Shown here: positions 22,801 through 32,971 of the stretch, piece by piece
How positions within the stretch are numbered: position 1 is the stretch's first letter
How the letters are laid out: each line of letters opens with the position of its first letter
NCBI RefSeq assembly: GCF_041260155.1
Contig: NC_091932.1
Location: forward strand, 46,035,629 to 46,099,628
Origin: Ptychodera flava
Lineage: Eukaryota; Hemichordata; Enteropneusta; Ptychoderidae
DNA length: 64,000 bases
Direction of reading: 5' to 3'
Position numbers and translations under genes: made by a program
The notes under the pieces: model-generated
The model's input: only the letters and a program-made list of their open reading frames with translations
Told to the model about the DNA's origin: nothing
Databases searched by the model: none

Positions 22801-25800
22801 TACTCTTACTTAGCCTATATGATTCTCCTGTAGAACAAACCAAGTGTTGTAAGATACTAGATATTTATCATGAAGTTCATATGAGTATGCAGGATTAGAG
22901 AGGCCATCATTGGTCTGCAGGGCTATGACCTGTGACCTCAAGTGAGTCCACCACTGTAATGCTGCATACTAGTCTAGGCCAAAGTATATTAGTATGAAAG
23001 TCCTGATGTTAGGATGTTTATATAGTTTGTATGACAATTATTTGTCATTGGAGTAGATATCTAAACTATACATTATCTAATTAAGGTGATTTGAGTTTTT
23101 AGAAGCTAGATCAAAGGTTTGAACTCTGGTATAATGTTTAGCTTAAGCACCAGGTAATTTTGAATATACTCACTTTGTTCAAGGTTGGTCTGGGATGGTT
23201 CAGCAATTGGATCACTTGCTGGCTGTGACAAATCAGATTTTTCACCCTGACAAACAAATCAGAAAAAGTTAATTGCAAAAAGCTAAGTCTGGCACATTCA
23301 GTCTGATTAAGTTTGCCATAATAATCTCTTGACATTTTCCTATGAATCAATCTAAAATTTTGCCATTTATGGTTTAATGGCATAATACATATTGAAATGT
23401 GAACTAAATATCATGTATACTGCTGATATATACTGTGACTGCTTAGAATCATTTGATCAATGCAACTGTAATATGAAGGCAGCTGTGATTATGTTCTTGT
23501 TGCTTCAAAAGCCTTCATACTAGCATATACATGAAATGTATTTTACAACTGAATGATAAAAGCTCATTGATTAAATTGAATTTGCTCCCGTTGAGCTACA
23601 GGAGAGAATTATATGACTGTGTCTTCTTAGCTAAATGTTTTATTGGTATGTATGATATAAATTTAAGCCAGTTTGTCACATTAAAATGCCCTGCTGATAC
23701 TTCCATGAAGATGCCACTTTTTAAGACTGAATGTTTTCATCATTCGTTTTTAGCTCTCATTTGGTACACCAAAGAGAGCTTATAAGGTGATTTAATAGAG
23801 CTTTTTACTCATGTAGTGTAATGCCCTTTCATGGCAAATCTTCAACAAGTGTTAGGTCATACAAGTCTATATTATTAAAACATTACACGGGTCTGTTAAA
23901 CAATAAATTTTATCCTGATAACACTTGTACTTGGGTGGGAAAGTACCAAGTTGCCGTCTCTCTTAATTTCTCTTTTTTGTTTTTTTTTTGACATTTTTTG
24001 TATAGTTTTGTAATTGTTATATTTTTGAATTTATCTTTAATCATTTGTCTTTTCTGTTTGTAATTTGTATGTGTAACTTGTAAAATTTGTTCCTTTGTGG
24101 AGGGTTGCTTTTTTACAGGTGTCAGTCACGTGTGCGACTCATCCTGACTTTATGTCAAAGCTGAAAAAATAAATAAATAAATAATTGTAGATAATTCTAA
24201 TTGATTTGGGTGCCTTGAAGAAGAATTGTCACAGTACTACACTGTCACCAGACGAGCTTTAGCTACATTGAGCTAGAGAATGGAGAGAATTTATACACAT
24301 CTTGTGTACCAATAATATAAGGTTATTCCCAAAATACCGGGATTTATGTCCTCATACATCGTGCAGCGGAGGTATTGTCCGAGAGGCGTAGCGTCGAGGA
24401 CAATACCGAAGCGTACGATGTATGAGGACATAAATCCCGGTATTTTGGGAATAATCTTATTATTGTGCACCTTTTTAGTCCAATTTCACCTCGAAAAAGT
24501 CAAAATTAAAGCTTTTTTAGCATGCCCGTCCCGCACTGCACTGAGCGATCGCAAGCAAACTGAGAACGCGTTCAGCGCGTCCGCTGAGCGCACAGAATGA
24601 AATTTCGAACCCGCGCAGCGCAGTGTACGTGATATATAAATTGTAGGTCAACAGCATAATTTCACTCAAATTCACAGGTTTTTGATTCATCACTAGTAAC
24701 GTTGTGAAGTACTGAATGCTAAGAAGTCTATATTTTTGTGAAAAATGTAAAATTTTATCTTCCTTTTCCCCGTGTTGACGTGAAGGTGTTTTGAGGTCAA
24801 AGGTCAAATAGCGTCCAATAACACCTAAAGTTATTGGACTCCGTGTCCTCTGATACCGAAACTTACTGTACGACGAAACTCCAGAGGTTACAGACGCAGG
24901 TGTATAATAATGTGCTGTACTGACCACTAGAGGGTGTATTTCAATTATATTATGAATGTGTGCACGTTTCTGATCTTTTGAAGTGGTTCTGGACTTAGTC
25001 TGAGCACCTTCAGCAAGAGTCATTGAATGAACATTGAAGGCTTAGGACCATGTATTGTTAAGATGAACACTCAGCCATGACAATTGAAGTGATGCTTACA
25101 ACTCTAGTCTTGTACAGTAAGCTGAATACTGCAATTATTTCAACAGGTCAGGACTATAAAGCACAATATTTTATCTGTAGTTCATTTAAGTTCTAAGACA
25201 GGATATTCTTTCTTTTACCTCTGAACCCAAGTTACAATGCCCACCATTGTCTTCTGTTTCATCATGGAATGTAACCGGCTGAACTCCTCCACCATCACCT
25301 GAAAGGAAGAAAATTTAGTTACAGTTATAGGCAGCAAACAAAAGACCTGTTTTGGTCCATGGCACTTTTACAAAAGTATACCCCTAGTGTTAAAAACATT
25401 AACATAAACTGGCACATGTTGCAAAGCAAACACTGTGTGTGATGATTCATGAGCAAAATTCAGAATGAACTTACGGTTAATGAAGAAAAGTTCAATTTCT
25501 TCAAACTTCACCATGTCATACATAGCTTTCAACTGCAGTGTTATTCCAACTGTGTCAGCAATCTTTCTCATTTCATCTGTTATCAGCAGTGGTTCCAGTG
25601 CTTTGGCCAGACTTCTAGATCTACAAGTCTGCTTTACTCTGTAGAGATAATAAAGTGTTAAAATCTTCAGCAAGATTCCCAGGGATTTTGCTGTTACAGT
25701 ATTTGGGTCCAGACCAACTTTCTCCTTGCAGATTTTCTTTACTTCACTGCAACTCTCTTCATCTGCCAGCACAGCTTGCACTCTGCGTTTCAGTCCTTGT

Positions 25801-28800
25801 TCACATTCTCTCCATGCAGCCTTCACCTCATGATCATTCTGCTGCTGTTGCACAGAGATGGCTTGGGTTTGTTCTTCTGATTGTCTGAGACTTTTTTGAA
25901 GTATCTCATCATCCAGGGCCACTTTAACTTGGAAATCTGATGTAAAGATAGCGGAAATAATCAGAAAAAACATTGTTTTTGATAAATTAACATATTAAAT
26001 TGTTTATCATTTGTGTCTTGAATTAAAGGTTAAATGTGAATAATTGTTACTGATGACCAATGCCAGGAATTACTCAATTTAAACTGCTGCTAGTCGTCTT
26101 AAAGATGTATAACTGAATCTTCAATGTTATGGGGTGATAATTGACGTTTTGATTTTTCTTACCTGGAGCATTTGTAAGGGACGAAAGATATGATGTCATG
26201 GAAATAGTCTGCAAAACATGTCCATGATTGACATCATACCTGTAATCATTGACTTTGGATGTTCATTTCATGGTCATGTAGAGTGCCAGAAATCAAGGTA
26301 CACATTGAATTACCAACATTAATATCAATCTACTGGTGCAAATCTGTTAAGAAAATTGCAATGCTACCATACTGGTATGTGTTCACTGTCATACAATTGT
26401 AGAATTTGTACAACATTAAAAGGTAATCACTTGATCAAGTGTGCCTGGAACTTTAAATGTACATTTATAATTATTAATACAATACATGAACAGAACTCAC
26501 AACTGAAATTACCTAAAAATGTACATGTAGCTCTATATTTCACATCTCATGTAGGTGTGACAATTTAGAGAACATTAGGTTTACTAAAGCCATAGGGGAC
26601 CTGGAAATCTGGTTGTTGTTGTTGTTGTTGTTGTTTGTATGGTTGTTTATGTTTATATTAATCTTGTTGTTGTTGACCAATAAAATTCAACAAACATAAC
26701 TGTTGTGTTATTGTTGTTTCAAACGTAATGTAGATGTTATAGGAAACAGTACAAGGACACTATCATTATTTGATCCGATGCAACTCTGCCAACGTACACT
26801 CTCTTCATATTGAGAGTATACGTTGGCAGAGGCTCAGTTGTGTCGGGTCAAATAACGATAATGTCCTTGTGTAGTGTTTCCTATAACATCTACATTACTT
26901 TTGAAACAACAACAACAACAACAGTTCTGTTTGTTGAATTTATTGGTCAACAACAACAACAGCAACACTAATATAAACATAAACAACAATACAAACAGCA
27001 ACAAGAACAACCAGATTTCAGGGTCCCCAAGGCTAAAGCTGTAACTACAGTACTCGTTATAAATTACGGCATTGTGTGATTAACAGTCTCTCCTGTTAGC
27101 ACAGCAATGCTCAGCTACTGATGGGTATGATCATGCAACATTGGATGTGGCCATAAATTACCTTGGTGTTCTTCATTGCAATTTCTGACCTTTGCCTCTT
27201 CAGTATTTGGTTTTTCATTTTCCTTCTCAGACGGCGTGGTCTTTACTTGGCCAGACTCTGTATCTTCCTTATCCATCACATCACCATGTGTTTCTTCGAT
27301 GCCTTGGCTTCCAGTACCATCATCTTTAGTCACAGCTAGTGTTGACATTGTTCCATTCAATGATTCCGGAACTTGCTTTGTTGATTGAATGTTTGATTGT
27401 CCAATGTAGCTTGAGTGTTTCACATCAGCTGATGAAGTATAAGATTAAACAAGGAAAATGGTCAACACACTTCCCTTATGCTTTATGTTAGTGCAAACTT
27501 ATAAGTTATAGTGTTTGTAGCTAATCATTTTCAACTGCTTATTTTACATGTAAAAGTTATTGTTTTCAAAAGCACAGTCACAATTTATCTCTCAGTTTGT
27601 TTTTTTCATATGTTCCTTTAAAATTTACTTGGCTTTTGACCATAACTTTGTCATTTTCATGAGCTGTGGATGTCTCTTAAAAGGCAAATTAAAATATTCT
27701 GCTTACTTTCACTACTGATATCATGTGATATTGAATTTCATCATGCACATCTTGACATTATAAAGTTATGACAAGTTGAACCATTATGACATTTCAAGTG
27801 ATAATACTTTGTGAAGAACATGATATGGGAATCTTCTGGGACATAGTATAGTACAGCAGAAATTTCCTCTCAAGCAGCTGCAGCTACATGTATCCTTGTA
27901 TTAGATTTGCAGCTTTTTAGACATGTAATTTTAAACATAAATACATACCATCATCTTCACTTTCTTTCTTTATCGATTCTGTTAATAATGATGCAAATTT
28001 GGCAAAACTTTCAGTGATAGCTTCACACTTTGTCAGAGCAGTTTTCAGATCCTTTGCCTTCGTGAAAGCAAGAGGTGTGTCTTGTAGATGTTGTGATATT
28101 TTCTTTGATAGTTTGTCTTCACAAATTCTGACAACACAGTAATCAATGTGCATTTCTAGATATTTCATAACAAAGTGACCTAGGTGAGAATCCTCATCAA
28201 CTGAAGTAGGCAAACCAAAAGCCATGGCTTCCAAACCATGAAAGCTGTAATCCCAATAGCATGGTGAAGGCATACAGAGATGAGACTGTTGTAGAGATGT
28301 TAGTAGGGATTTTGCCGAGTACCCTGGCTGGAGTTTTGGGTACACATATGGACTTTCCGATGCATCAGCTAAAATCTTCTGTTCAGTCCTGCCAGCTTTT
28401 TTAGAAACCCCTTGTATCTTCCAATCTGGGTGGCTGCTGTAATGTGCTTTTCGATGATTGGCTACTGTACCAATGGAAGCTGCAATAGACTTGCACCCTT
28501 CTATGGCCATCTGTGTATCCATCTGACCATATGTGAGTATGTGGTGTCGTGTGACTGGCCTTAACTTTGGATCTTTCACCCAGAAACACCTGTTTGGTTT
28601 TGGAAGAATCTCCTCATGTGGAATGTCGGACAGGTCTCTACCCTGAAATTCTGCCCTGTATGCATTCTGGAAATACTCATAGATGACAGGACCTATGGAA
28701 AACAACAGGTCAGCCTCACTTGCCATTTGCAGCATCTTTTCTTCAAATTCAGAGTGACTGTACTCTTCAGCTTGCAGGTAGTTCAGTTCCGGACAAGCGT

Positions 28801-29653
28801 GATTGATGTAAACTAGCTTTGCACCAGGAAAGAGCTTTCTCTTGATATCAGCAGCAGCACGTCCTGTCTTTGGAGCATAACCAACAACATACTGGACATT
28901 TTCTAATTTCTGCAGGTCTGGGTAGTAGATTTCATGATTCAACAACCATTCTAACTTTGGAGGATCATCTCTGTGATCAGCTTTCTCTTTCCTCTGTGCT
29001 GGAATCAAGGTAACACCACAACTCTCAGCATCTTTCTTCTGGTCATCACTGATTTTGACATCAAGTACAGTAGAGTAGGCTTTCAGATCTTCTCCTGCCT
29101 TGGCCTTCCTTTCACAGAAATCTTGGACAAGAGTTCTGTGAAATCCTGTCAGACCCAACTCATCTGCACTCCAGGAATTTCCAACAAATAATGCTGCAGG
29201 TTCGGAAGGCACCAGATGAAGTTTTGCTTGTTGGAAGAGACTTTCATGTATTGCAGATGCAGCATTGTGTGTCTTTGCATACAGCCCAACCACATGTGTG
29301 ATATCTTCTAACTTTGCAAGTCCTGGATAGTATTTATCATGATGTAGAAGCCAAATGATTGCAGGTGGATCTTCATCTGGCGTGGACCATTTTGGTCTTG
29401 TAGCTGGAATCAGAGTAACTCCATGTCTTGCTGCACCTTCTCTCTGTTCTTCACTCAGTTCAACATCAAGGACAGTGCAGTAAATTTCTGACAACTTAGA
29501 CTTCTTCTTCAGTGTGTTTTCACAGATATCTGTGATCAGTTTCCAATTTGCTGGGCCGTATGAATTGTTCTTCCATGATGTTAAAAAGAGTGCTGCAGAT
29601 TTTGCCATTTTAGTCTCTTGGTAAAATTCCAGATTCTGTTGTGAGCTTCTCAT
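16029..29653 (-). CDS. Mosaic gene: GT4-like domain, helical/coiled-coil repeats, NHL propeller
   Basis: Join on the minus strand: 29653-27949, 27428-27162, 25936-25475, 25298-25219, 23246-23174, 21816-21076, 19296-18931, 18001-17474, 16864-16029. The pieces total 5058 nt, exactly 1686 codons with the stop, and each junction has AG/GT borders with matching phase. Order by residue: 1-568 duplicated module plus glycosyltransferase 4-like region; 569-657 acidic linker; 658-811 helical; 812-862 linkers; 863-1109 coiled coil with 28-residue repeats; 1110-1231 acidic 18-residue repeats; 1232-1407 Ser/Gly repeats; 1408-1685 six NHL blades. No signal peptide or membrane segment is seen, so it is probably cytosolic. 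NHL after coiled coil recalls TRIM-NHL proteins, but there is no RING or B-box. I do not recognise the whole protein. It could be two genes if the middle introns are misjoined; the phase agreement argues against that. Confidence 0.75.
17000..17473. other. Intron 8, no feature beyond a MITE-end-like motif
   Basis: 'aatggccgactttgtccctttt' near 17135 matches the terminal motif of the palindromic MITE at 60.5-60.8 kb, without a second end. Nothing else is recognised. Confidence 0.4.
17474..18001 (-). CDS. Exon 8: Ser/Gly-rich repeats and duplicated SMEEMVGG motif
   Basis: 176 codons between acceptor gtccatccacag and donor GCTG|GTCAGT, phase 1 at both ends. A basic start (GKFFKRRTGRKDK) could act as a nuclear or membrane-contact patch (inference). 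Three copies of a roughly 21-residue unit follow (KELSSGPVSSVMSGGIALPG), then two copies of SMEEMVGG separated by a stretch containing SDVDSDDETSD. Probably a flexible stalk. Confidence 0.75.
18931..19296 (-). CDS. Exon 7: acidic region with four 18-residue repeats
   Basis: 122 codons ending at donor ACAG|GTATCA, phase 1 at both ends. Four copies of an 18-residue unit (EGSEMETVTSTQPEMTAE) lie between short flanks. Two acceptors 18 nt apart (atatttag and gatatttcag, exon start 19296 or 19278) keep the same frame. Probably disordered, rich in Glu and Thr. Confidence 0.75.
20336..20445. mobile_element. Small hAT-like MITE in intron 6
   Basis: Starts CAGAGTTCTCCCCAG and ends CTGGGGAGAACACTG (110 bp). 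The 15-bp ends and CAGWG start resemble hAT MITEs. No 8-bp duplication was visible. A second hairpin (catagacag, gagggg, ctgtctatg) follows at about 20461-20496. Confidence 0.6.
21076..21816 (-). CDS. Exon 6: coiled coil with four 28-residue repeats
   Basis: 247 codons between acceptor tattacag and donor ACAC|GTGAGT, phase 1 at both ends. After a segment beginning LEEKLTQHGDPTLS, a long coiled coil runs from about KVQSLQRQLDKAF to the end. It contains three full copies and one 25-residue copy of a unit built on DEYMQKYQNAEKVVATQ and RSEINTQTAQ. The unit is 28 residues, exactly four heptads, so adding or losing copies keeps the coil in register. The repeats are very similar at DNA level. Confidence 0.85.
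22062..22709. mobile_element. 650-bp foldback (long inverted repeat) in intron 5
   Basis: The arms 22062-22348 and 22424-22709 are complementary over about 285 bp with only scattered mismatches. The outer part carries (GTT)n and, on the other arm, (CAA)n. The inner part has 'acgacgtaggtcgcccaacg' and its complement. The loop is about 75 bp. The pre-mRNA of the minus-strand gene would contain a long double-stranded hairpin here. Confidence 0.9.
23174..23246 (-). CDS. Exon 5: short linker
   Basis: 73 nt between acceptor tttgtttgtcag and donor CAAA|GTGAGT, phase 0 to phase 1. Encodes GEKSDLSQPASDPIAEPSQ and a few more residues. It restores the phase-1 chain, which supports including it together with exon 4. 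Confidence 0.65.
23500..24184 (+). mobile_element. 5'-truncated LINE (non-LTR) 3' end in intron 4
   Basis: Reads LIKLNLLPLSYRRELYDCVF, then FKTECFHHSF, and later DNTCTWV, all typical of the region after the reverse transcriptase in CR1/L2-like elements. It ends in an (AAAT)n tail at about 24166-24184. A short hairpin (agctctcatttggta / caccaaagagagct, about 23752-23782) interrupts the ORF and matches the starts of the repeats at 42.7 and 43.8 kb. The orientation is antisense to the host gene. Confidence 0.75.
24310..24474. mobile_element. Foldback MITE in intron 4
   Basis: Near-perfect 165-bp inverted repeat. Left 'cccaaaataccgggatttat' pairs with right 'ataaatcccggtattttggg'; inner 'cctcatacatcgt' pairs with 'acgatgtatgagg'; the loop includes 'gaggcgtagcgtcgagg'. 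The architecture is similar to the 12.4-kb foldback but the sequence differs. Confidence 0.8.
25219..25298 (-). CDS. Exon 4: short linker
   Basis: 80 nt between acceptor tcctttcag and donor GAG|GTAAAA, starting in phase 1 and ending in phase 0. Encodes DGGGVQPVTFHDETEDNG and a few more residues. It is too short for the ORF criteria and is supported by splice signals and frame continuity. Confidence 0.65.
25475..25936 (-). CDS. Exon 3: helical region
   Basis: 154 codons between acceptor ttacatcag and donor AACC|GTAAGT, phase 1 at both ends. It opens with a Gln-rich helix (LRQSEEQTQAISVQQQQN), continues with RECEQGLKRRVQAVLADEE, and ends with a hydrophobic helix set (LGILLKILTLYYLYRV; DEMRKIADTVGITLQLKAMY). 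The last part resembles a small helical bundle, possibly an adaptor domain. I cannot assign a family. Confidence 0.8.
26595..27028. mobile_element. 434-bp foldback in intron 2
   Basis: The ends ggggacctggaaatctgg and ccagatttcagggtcccc open two arms of about 205 bp carrying (GTT)n and (CAA)n. Inner 'ctgccaacgtacactctc' pairs with 'gagagtatacgttggcag' around a 7-nt loop at about 26813. It belongs to the same style of GTT-armed foldback as the one in intron 5. Confidence 0.9.
27162..27428 (-). CDS. Exon 2: acidic linker
   Basis: 89 codons between acceptor ttcatcag and donor CAAG|GTAATT, phase 1 at both ends. Rich in Glu, Lys, Thr and Ser (DKEDTESG, PSEKENEKPNTEE), and probably disordered. No domain is seen. 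Confidence 0.75.
27949..29653 (-). CDS. Exon 1: GT4-like glycosyltransferase domain with duplicated N-terminal module
   Basis: Starts ATG AGA AGC, one base after an acceptor (atattttcag|g), so a 5' untranslated exon is likely upstream. A second in-frame ATG lies 15 codons later. Two copies of a roughly 130-residue module follow: VTLIPATRPKW / DDP-like / IIWLLHHDKYYPGLAKLE / VVGLYAKT, then VTLIPAQRKEK / LEWLLNHEIYYPDLQKLE / VVGYAPKT. A Rossmann-like half comes next (ADLLFSIGPVIYEYF, RHHILTYGQMD), then the GT-B C-terminal signature PSPCYWDYSFHGLEAMAFGLP. Family 4 retaining transferases normally show E-x7-E here; the second Glu (in EAMA) is kept but the first position is Trp. The domain may therefore bind a nucleotide-sugar-like ligand without normal catalysis (inference). 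The donor is GATG|GTATGT, phase 1. Confidence 0.85.
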
Positions 29654-29654
29654 C

Positions 29655-30802
29655 CTGAAAATATGTTTAAAATGACAAAGTGCTGTACAATAGAATATCT
29701 TCATCAAACGGGTCAGTCACAATCAGGGTGCGCTAGACTGTGTCACTTAGGTCAAAATTTCAAGTTCATGATAACTGTCCAGTTAAATAATATGTTGAAA
29801 GGTTATGGTATAGGGCATATCTTCCTAAAATTTGGTGAAGCAAACGTCATTAGTTTTACCACAGTGCACATTGTTTTATATGGTTGACGCAGTGTCACGG
29901 ACGCTACAGAAATGTTGTACATGAAACACAAATGTCATAATAAAATTTTAAACAATTATTTGTTAATGCTTTCTTATGTTATTACAATATAAAAAATGCA
30001 TATTGGCATTAAAATAAGCTATACCTGGTATGATTTAATTAATTTTTCCATGAATAAACACAACCTCAAGTTTAGTGAGAAATACAACGATATTGATCAT
30101 ATTTTTTAATAGGACTTTCAACTTCTCTATGTCCTTCCGCTGGTATACTGTACTTAAAAGTTTTATTGTCATGAATTAACCATGCTATAGCAACAACATT
30201 AATACCATTCAGTGTGATCAAAATGAACTTCTTTCTAAAATATTTTCTGTTTAGTATGACATGTAATTTTGTCACGGACGCTACCAAAATCAAACTTGAA
30301 AGTATAGGTCAATTTGAAATATAAAAAGCAATCAACAATCTGTTTTTTTCTTTCTCTTTTCTCCAAAACCTTTCTCTATCATACATTTAAATTGTGAAAA
30401 TTGTGTCAAAACATTGACAATTTCTTTAAATTGAACAAGAAAGCTATAGCAACTTCTGCAAAAATCAGTTGGAGTATGTGAAAAATGTCTATACCAGTAA
30501 TAAACTTTCAATACTTCAAAAAAAACAGAAGTTAACATTGCATGTGCCTTACTTAAAGTGTAAAACCAAGATAAAACTAGACACCTAGATCAGGCTAGAG
30601 TGACAGGTTGTTAAACTTTGACCTGTGGTCCCACAATAAAATTTGCTACAATGTATCTGACACCATCCAAGAAATCCAAATGGCTTGCAGCTGTTCTAAC
30701 ACCTGTCAGGATGGGGCGCACACACACCTAGGTGAGGCTGGAGATCAGAGATGTAGTCTGCCAACCTTTGACCTCTGTTCTATAATATATCTGTACTCTC
30801 TG
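29655..30802. other. Upstream region of the mosaic gene
   Basis: The acceptor at 29655-29660 (minus strand) implies a non-coding first exon and promoter somewhere upstream; I cannot place them. 'gtcacggacgctac' occurs at about 29894 and 30273. No coding signal. Confidence 0.4.
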
Positions 30803-30804
30803 AC

Positions 30805-31618
30805 GAGCGTAAAGCTCGCGTCATACTCATCCTCATCCTTTAGCCTCAGGGGTCACGCGAAAATGAGGATGAGGATGACGCTACAGCTTCAGCTCCACCG
30901 GCGTCAGATCTGATTATTCCCGAATGCGTCTGATGGAGTGATAAGTGTGAAAACGACTTTAAAAATGTGCTCCAAGTTTCATATCACTGTAAATGTTAAT
31001 TAAAACACAGTGGGATTTGCATTTCATAATATTTAGTTACCTTTCCTCTCAATATCCGTTTCTCACGTTGTAGTTATAACGCAACATTCTTAGCCCTTAA
31101 TTTCCTTAAAGTTCAAAGGTTTTATGTTTAATACATTGACTTTTTAGGCCTCAAGTCATAGTTATACAAGTTAATTGTTTTATATGTCCTTTGAATAATT
31201 AGGGCTTTCATATCACCTGTCATGGTGGCGATTTTTACACATTTCGGACCATGTATACCTTTTTTGCACCAATTTTTGGAAAATCTTAACGCAAGAGTTA
31301 AGAAGATACCAACAAACACATCCGCGGATCCATGGACTGAAAATTACGAACATTTCCAAAAAACTAGTCCATATGAGATATTCTAACGATAAAATATTAC
31401 CTGCGAACCAGTTTTAGGATTCAAAAGAAAGTTGAGAAAGAATGGAGTTGTTATTTTCTTAAGTTATGGGCGAATTTTATCATTTATCCATCATCGGGTA
31501 TCGTAACCTCCGCAATCTTTGGATACGACGCTGAAGCTGATGCTGAGTAGCGTCATTTTAGCGTCAGCTGGAAAGGTCACCTGAGGATGAGGATGAGGAT
31601 GACACCAACTTTACGTTC
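30805..31618. mobile_element. Mutator-like non-autonomous element
   Basis: The ends GAGCGTAAAG (left) and CTTTACGTTC (right) begin an imperfect long TIR that also shares 'gtcatactcatcctcatcc' and 'gctgaagct' blocks. The 10-mer gtactctctg flanks both sides (30793-30802 and 31619-31628), which fits the 9-10-bp duplications of Mutator-type transposons. Length is about 0.8 kb. No transposase ORF. Confidence 0.7.
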
Positions 31619-31696
31619 GTACTCTCTGTCTTCATAATATGTGAAAGTGGTGGAGACAGAGTTAACACAAATGCCATTTCTGACCCCTTGATTTTT

Positions 31697-31699
<3 letters not shown>

Positions 31700-31742
<43 letters not shown>
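31700..31742. repeat. (TA)n microsatellite
   Basis: Uninterrupted TA run of about 43 bp, just outside the Mutator-like element. Confidence 0.98.
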
Positions 31743-31746
<4 letters not shown>

Positions 31747-32971
31747 AACTCTACAAACAATGATGCCAACATATTTTCTGAAGATCTTTTTTCCTGGAAC
31801 TTTGAAGCTCATTGGCCAACTGTTACTTTTGTTAATTTTGCGAGGTCACTTTTTACTGTGAACACTTTTTAAGGGACACTTTGGTAAAAACACCTGCCGT
31901 CCCTCCCTGTGATTTCTTTCAAGTCCCTAATACTATAATGAGCTAAGCCCCTACATGAAGAATTCATAAACACAAGTACCGCAGGTAACCACTTCATACA
32001 TGTAGAAGGCGCCGTTATTTTGTAAAACACTCACCCTCCCTCCCTGCAATTTCTACCCTATATGTAGAATGAGTCAACACACATATCACAGGCTACTACG
32101 GTACTTCATGTGAATAGAAGGCATCGTTGAAGCCCTTATAATGATGAGTTATCAGTGTACATGAATCAATAAAATAAATTTCAGTGAAAATGCATCTGTT
32201 TCTAGCTTAAACTGCAGGACATGGCTCTTGAATCTTGAATTAGGCTAATTACCCCATATTTGTAGCATTTGTTTTAGAATGTATATACTCCTCCATTATG
32301 GTCATCAACCTATTGTCTAAAACTACTTATCTGATAGGTTTGAAATGTGACTTTGCTACAGATGCCTTGCTTGGGTTTATCATATTCAGGTTATTTTACA
32401 CATATTTTGGAGGATAATTTCTAATTTTTTTTCAAAAAAAAAATTATTTTCTAAACTTGCTCATCTGAGCATTAAGTGTACTTTTTTAACTTTGCTTTGA
32501 TTATCAATCACAAGATTAATTCTCATTAATTCTTATCTCTTAATGTTATGTCAATTAGACAGCGTACTTTTTACTTTACGGAAACTTTAATGTTTAAATG
32601 AATCAATGAAATTTGTCCACAATATTTATCCAGCTTATTTACTCTAAACTGCAATGTTCATGACCAGAATACACGGTCTGCGTATGCCAGGATGTACCAA
32701 GGTGTATTTCAACAGCTGGCCAATGTAGGTTTCACTTTTGAGGATCTAACATATGGAATGCTAAGTACCTACAGATATCAAACCTTCAAATGTAACTTGG
32801 AAGACTATTTCAGAAGGAATATGTTTCCCTTTAGTTTCTCTCTTCTCGAACGTATTTCTGTTATCTGTAATTATTTCAATTTTTTTCTGAATGAGCCCCA
32901 ATGAAAATTACTGTAAAGTAACTCAGCCGCTCAATAAAAGTGTAAATAAAACAAGTCATCGTTGATGACCC
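31743..32971. other. Non-coding, nothing recognised
   Basis: AT-rich sequence. A near-duplicated block (ccctccctg...cccctacatgaagaa) lies near 31890-32110. A 70-codon ORF at 32692 has no domain. Confidence 0.5.
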
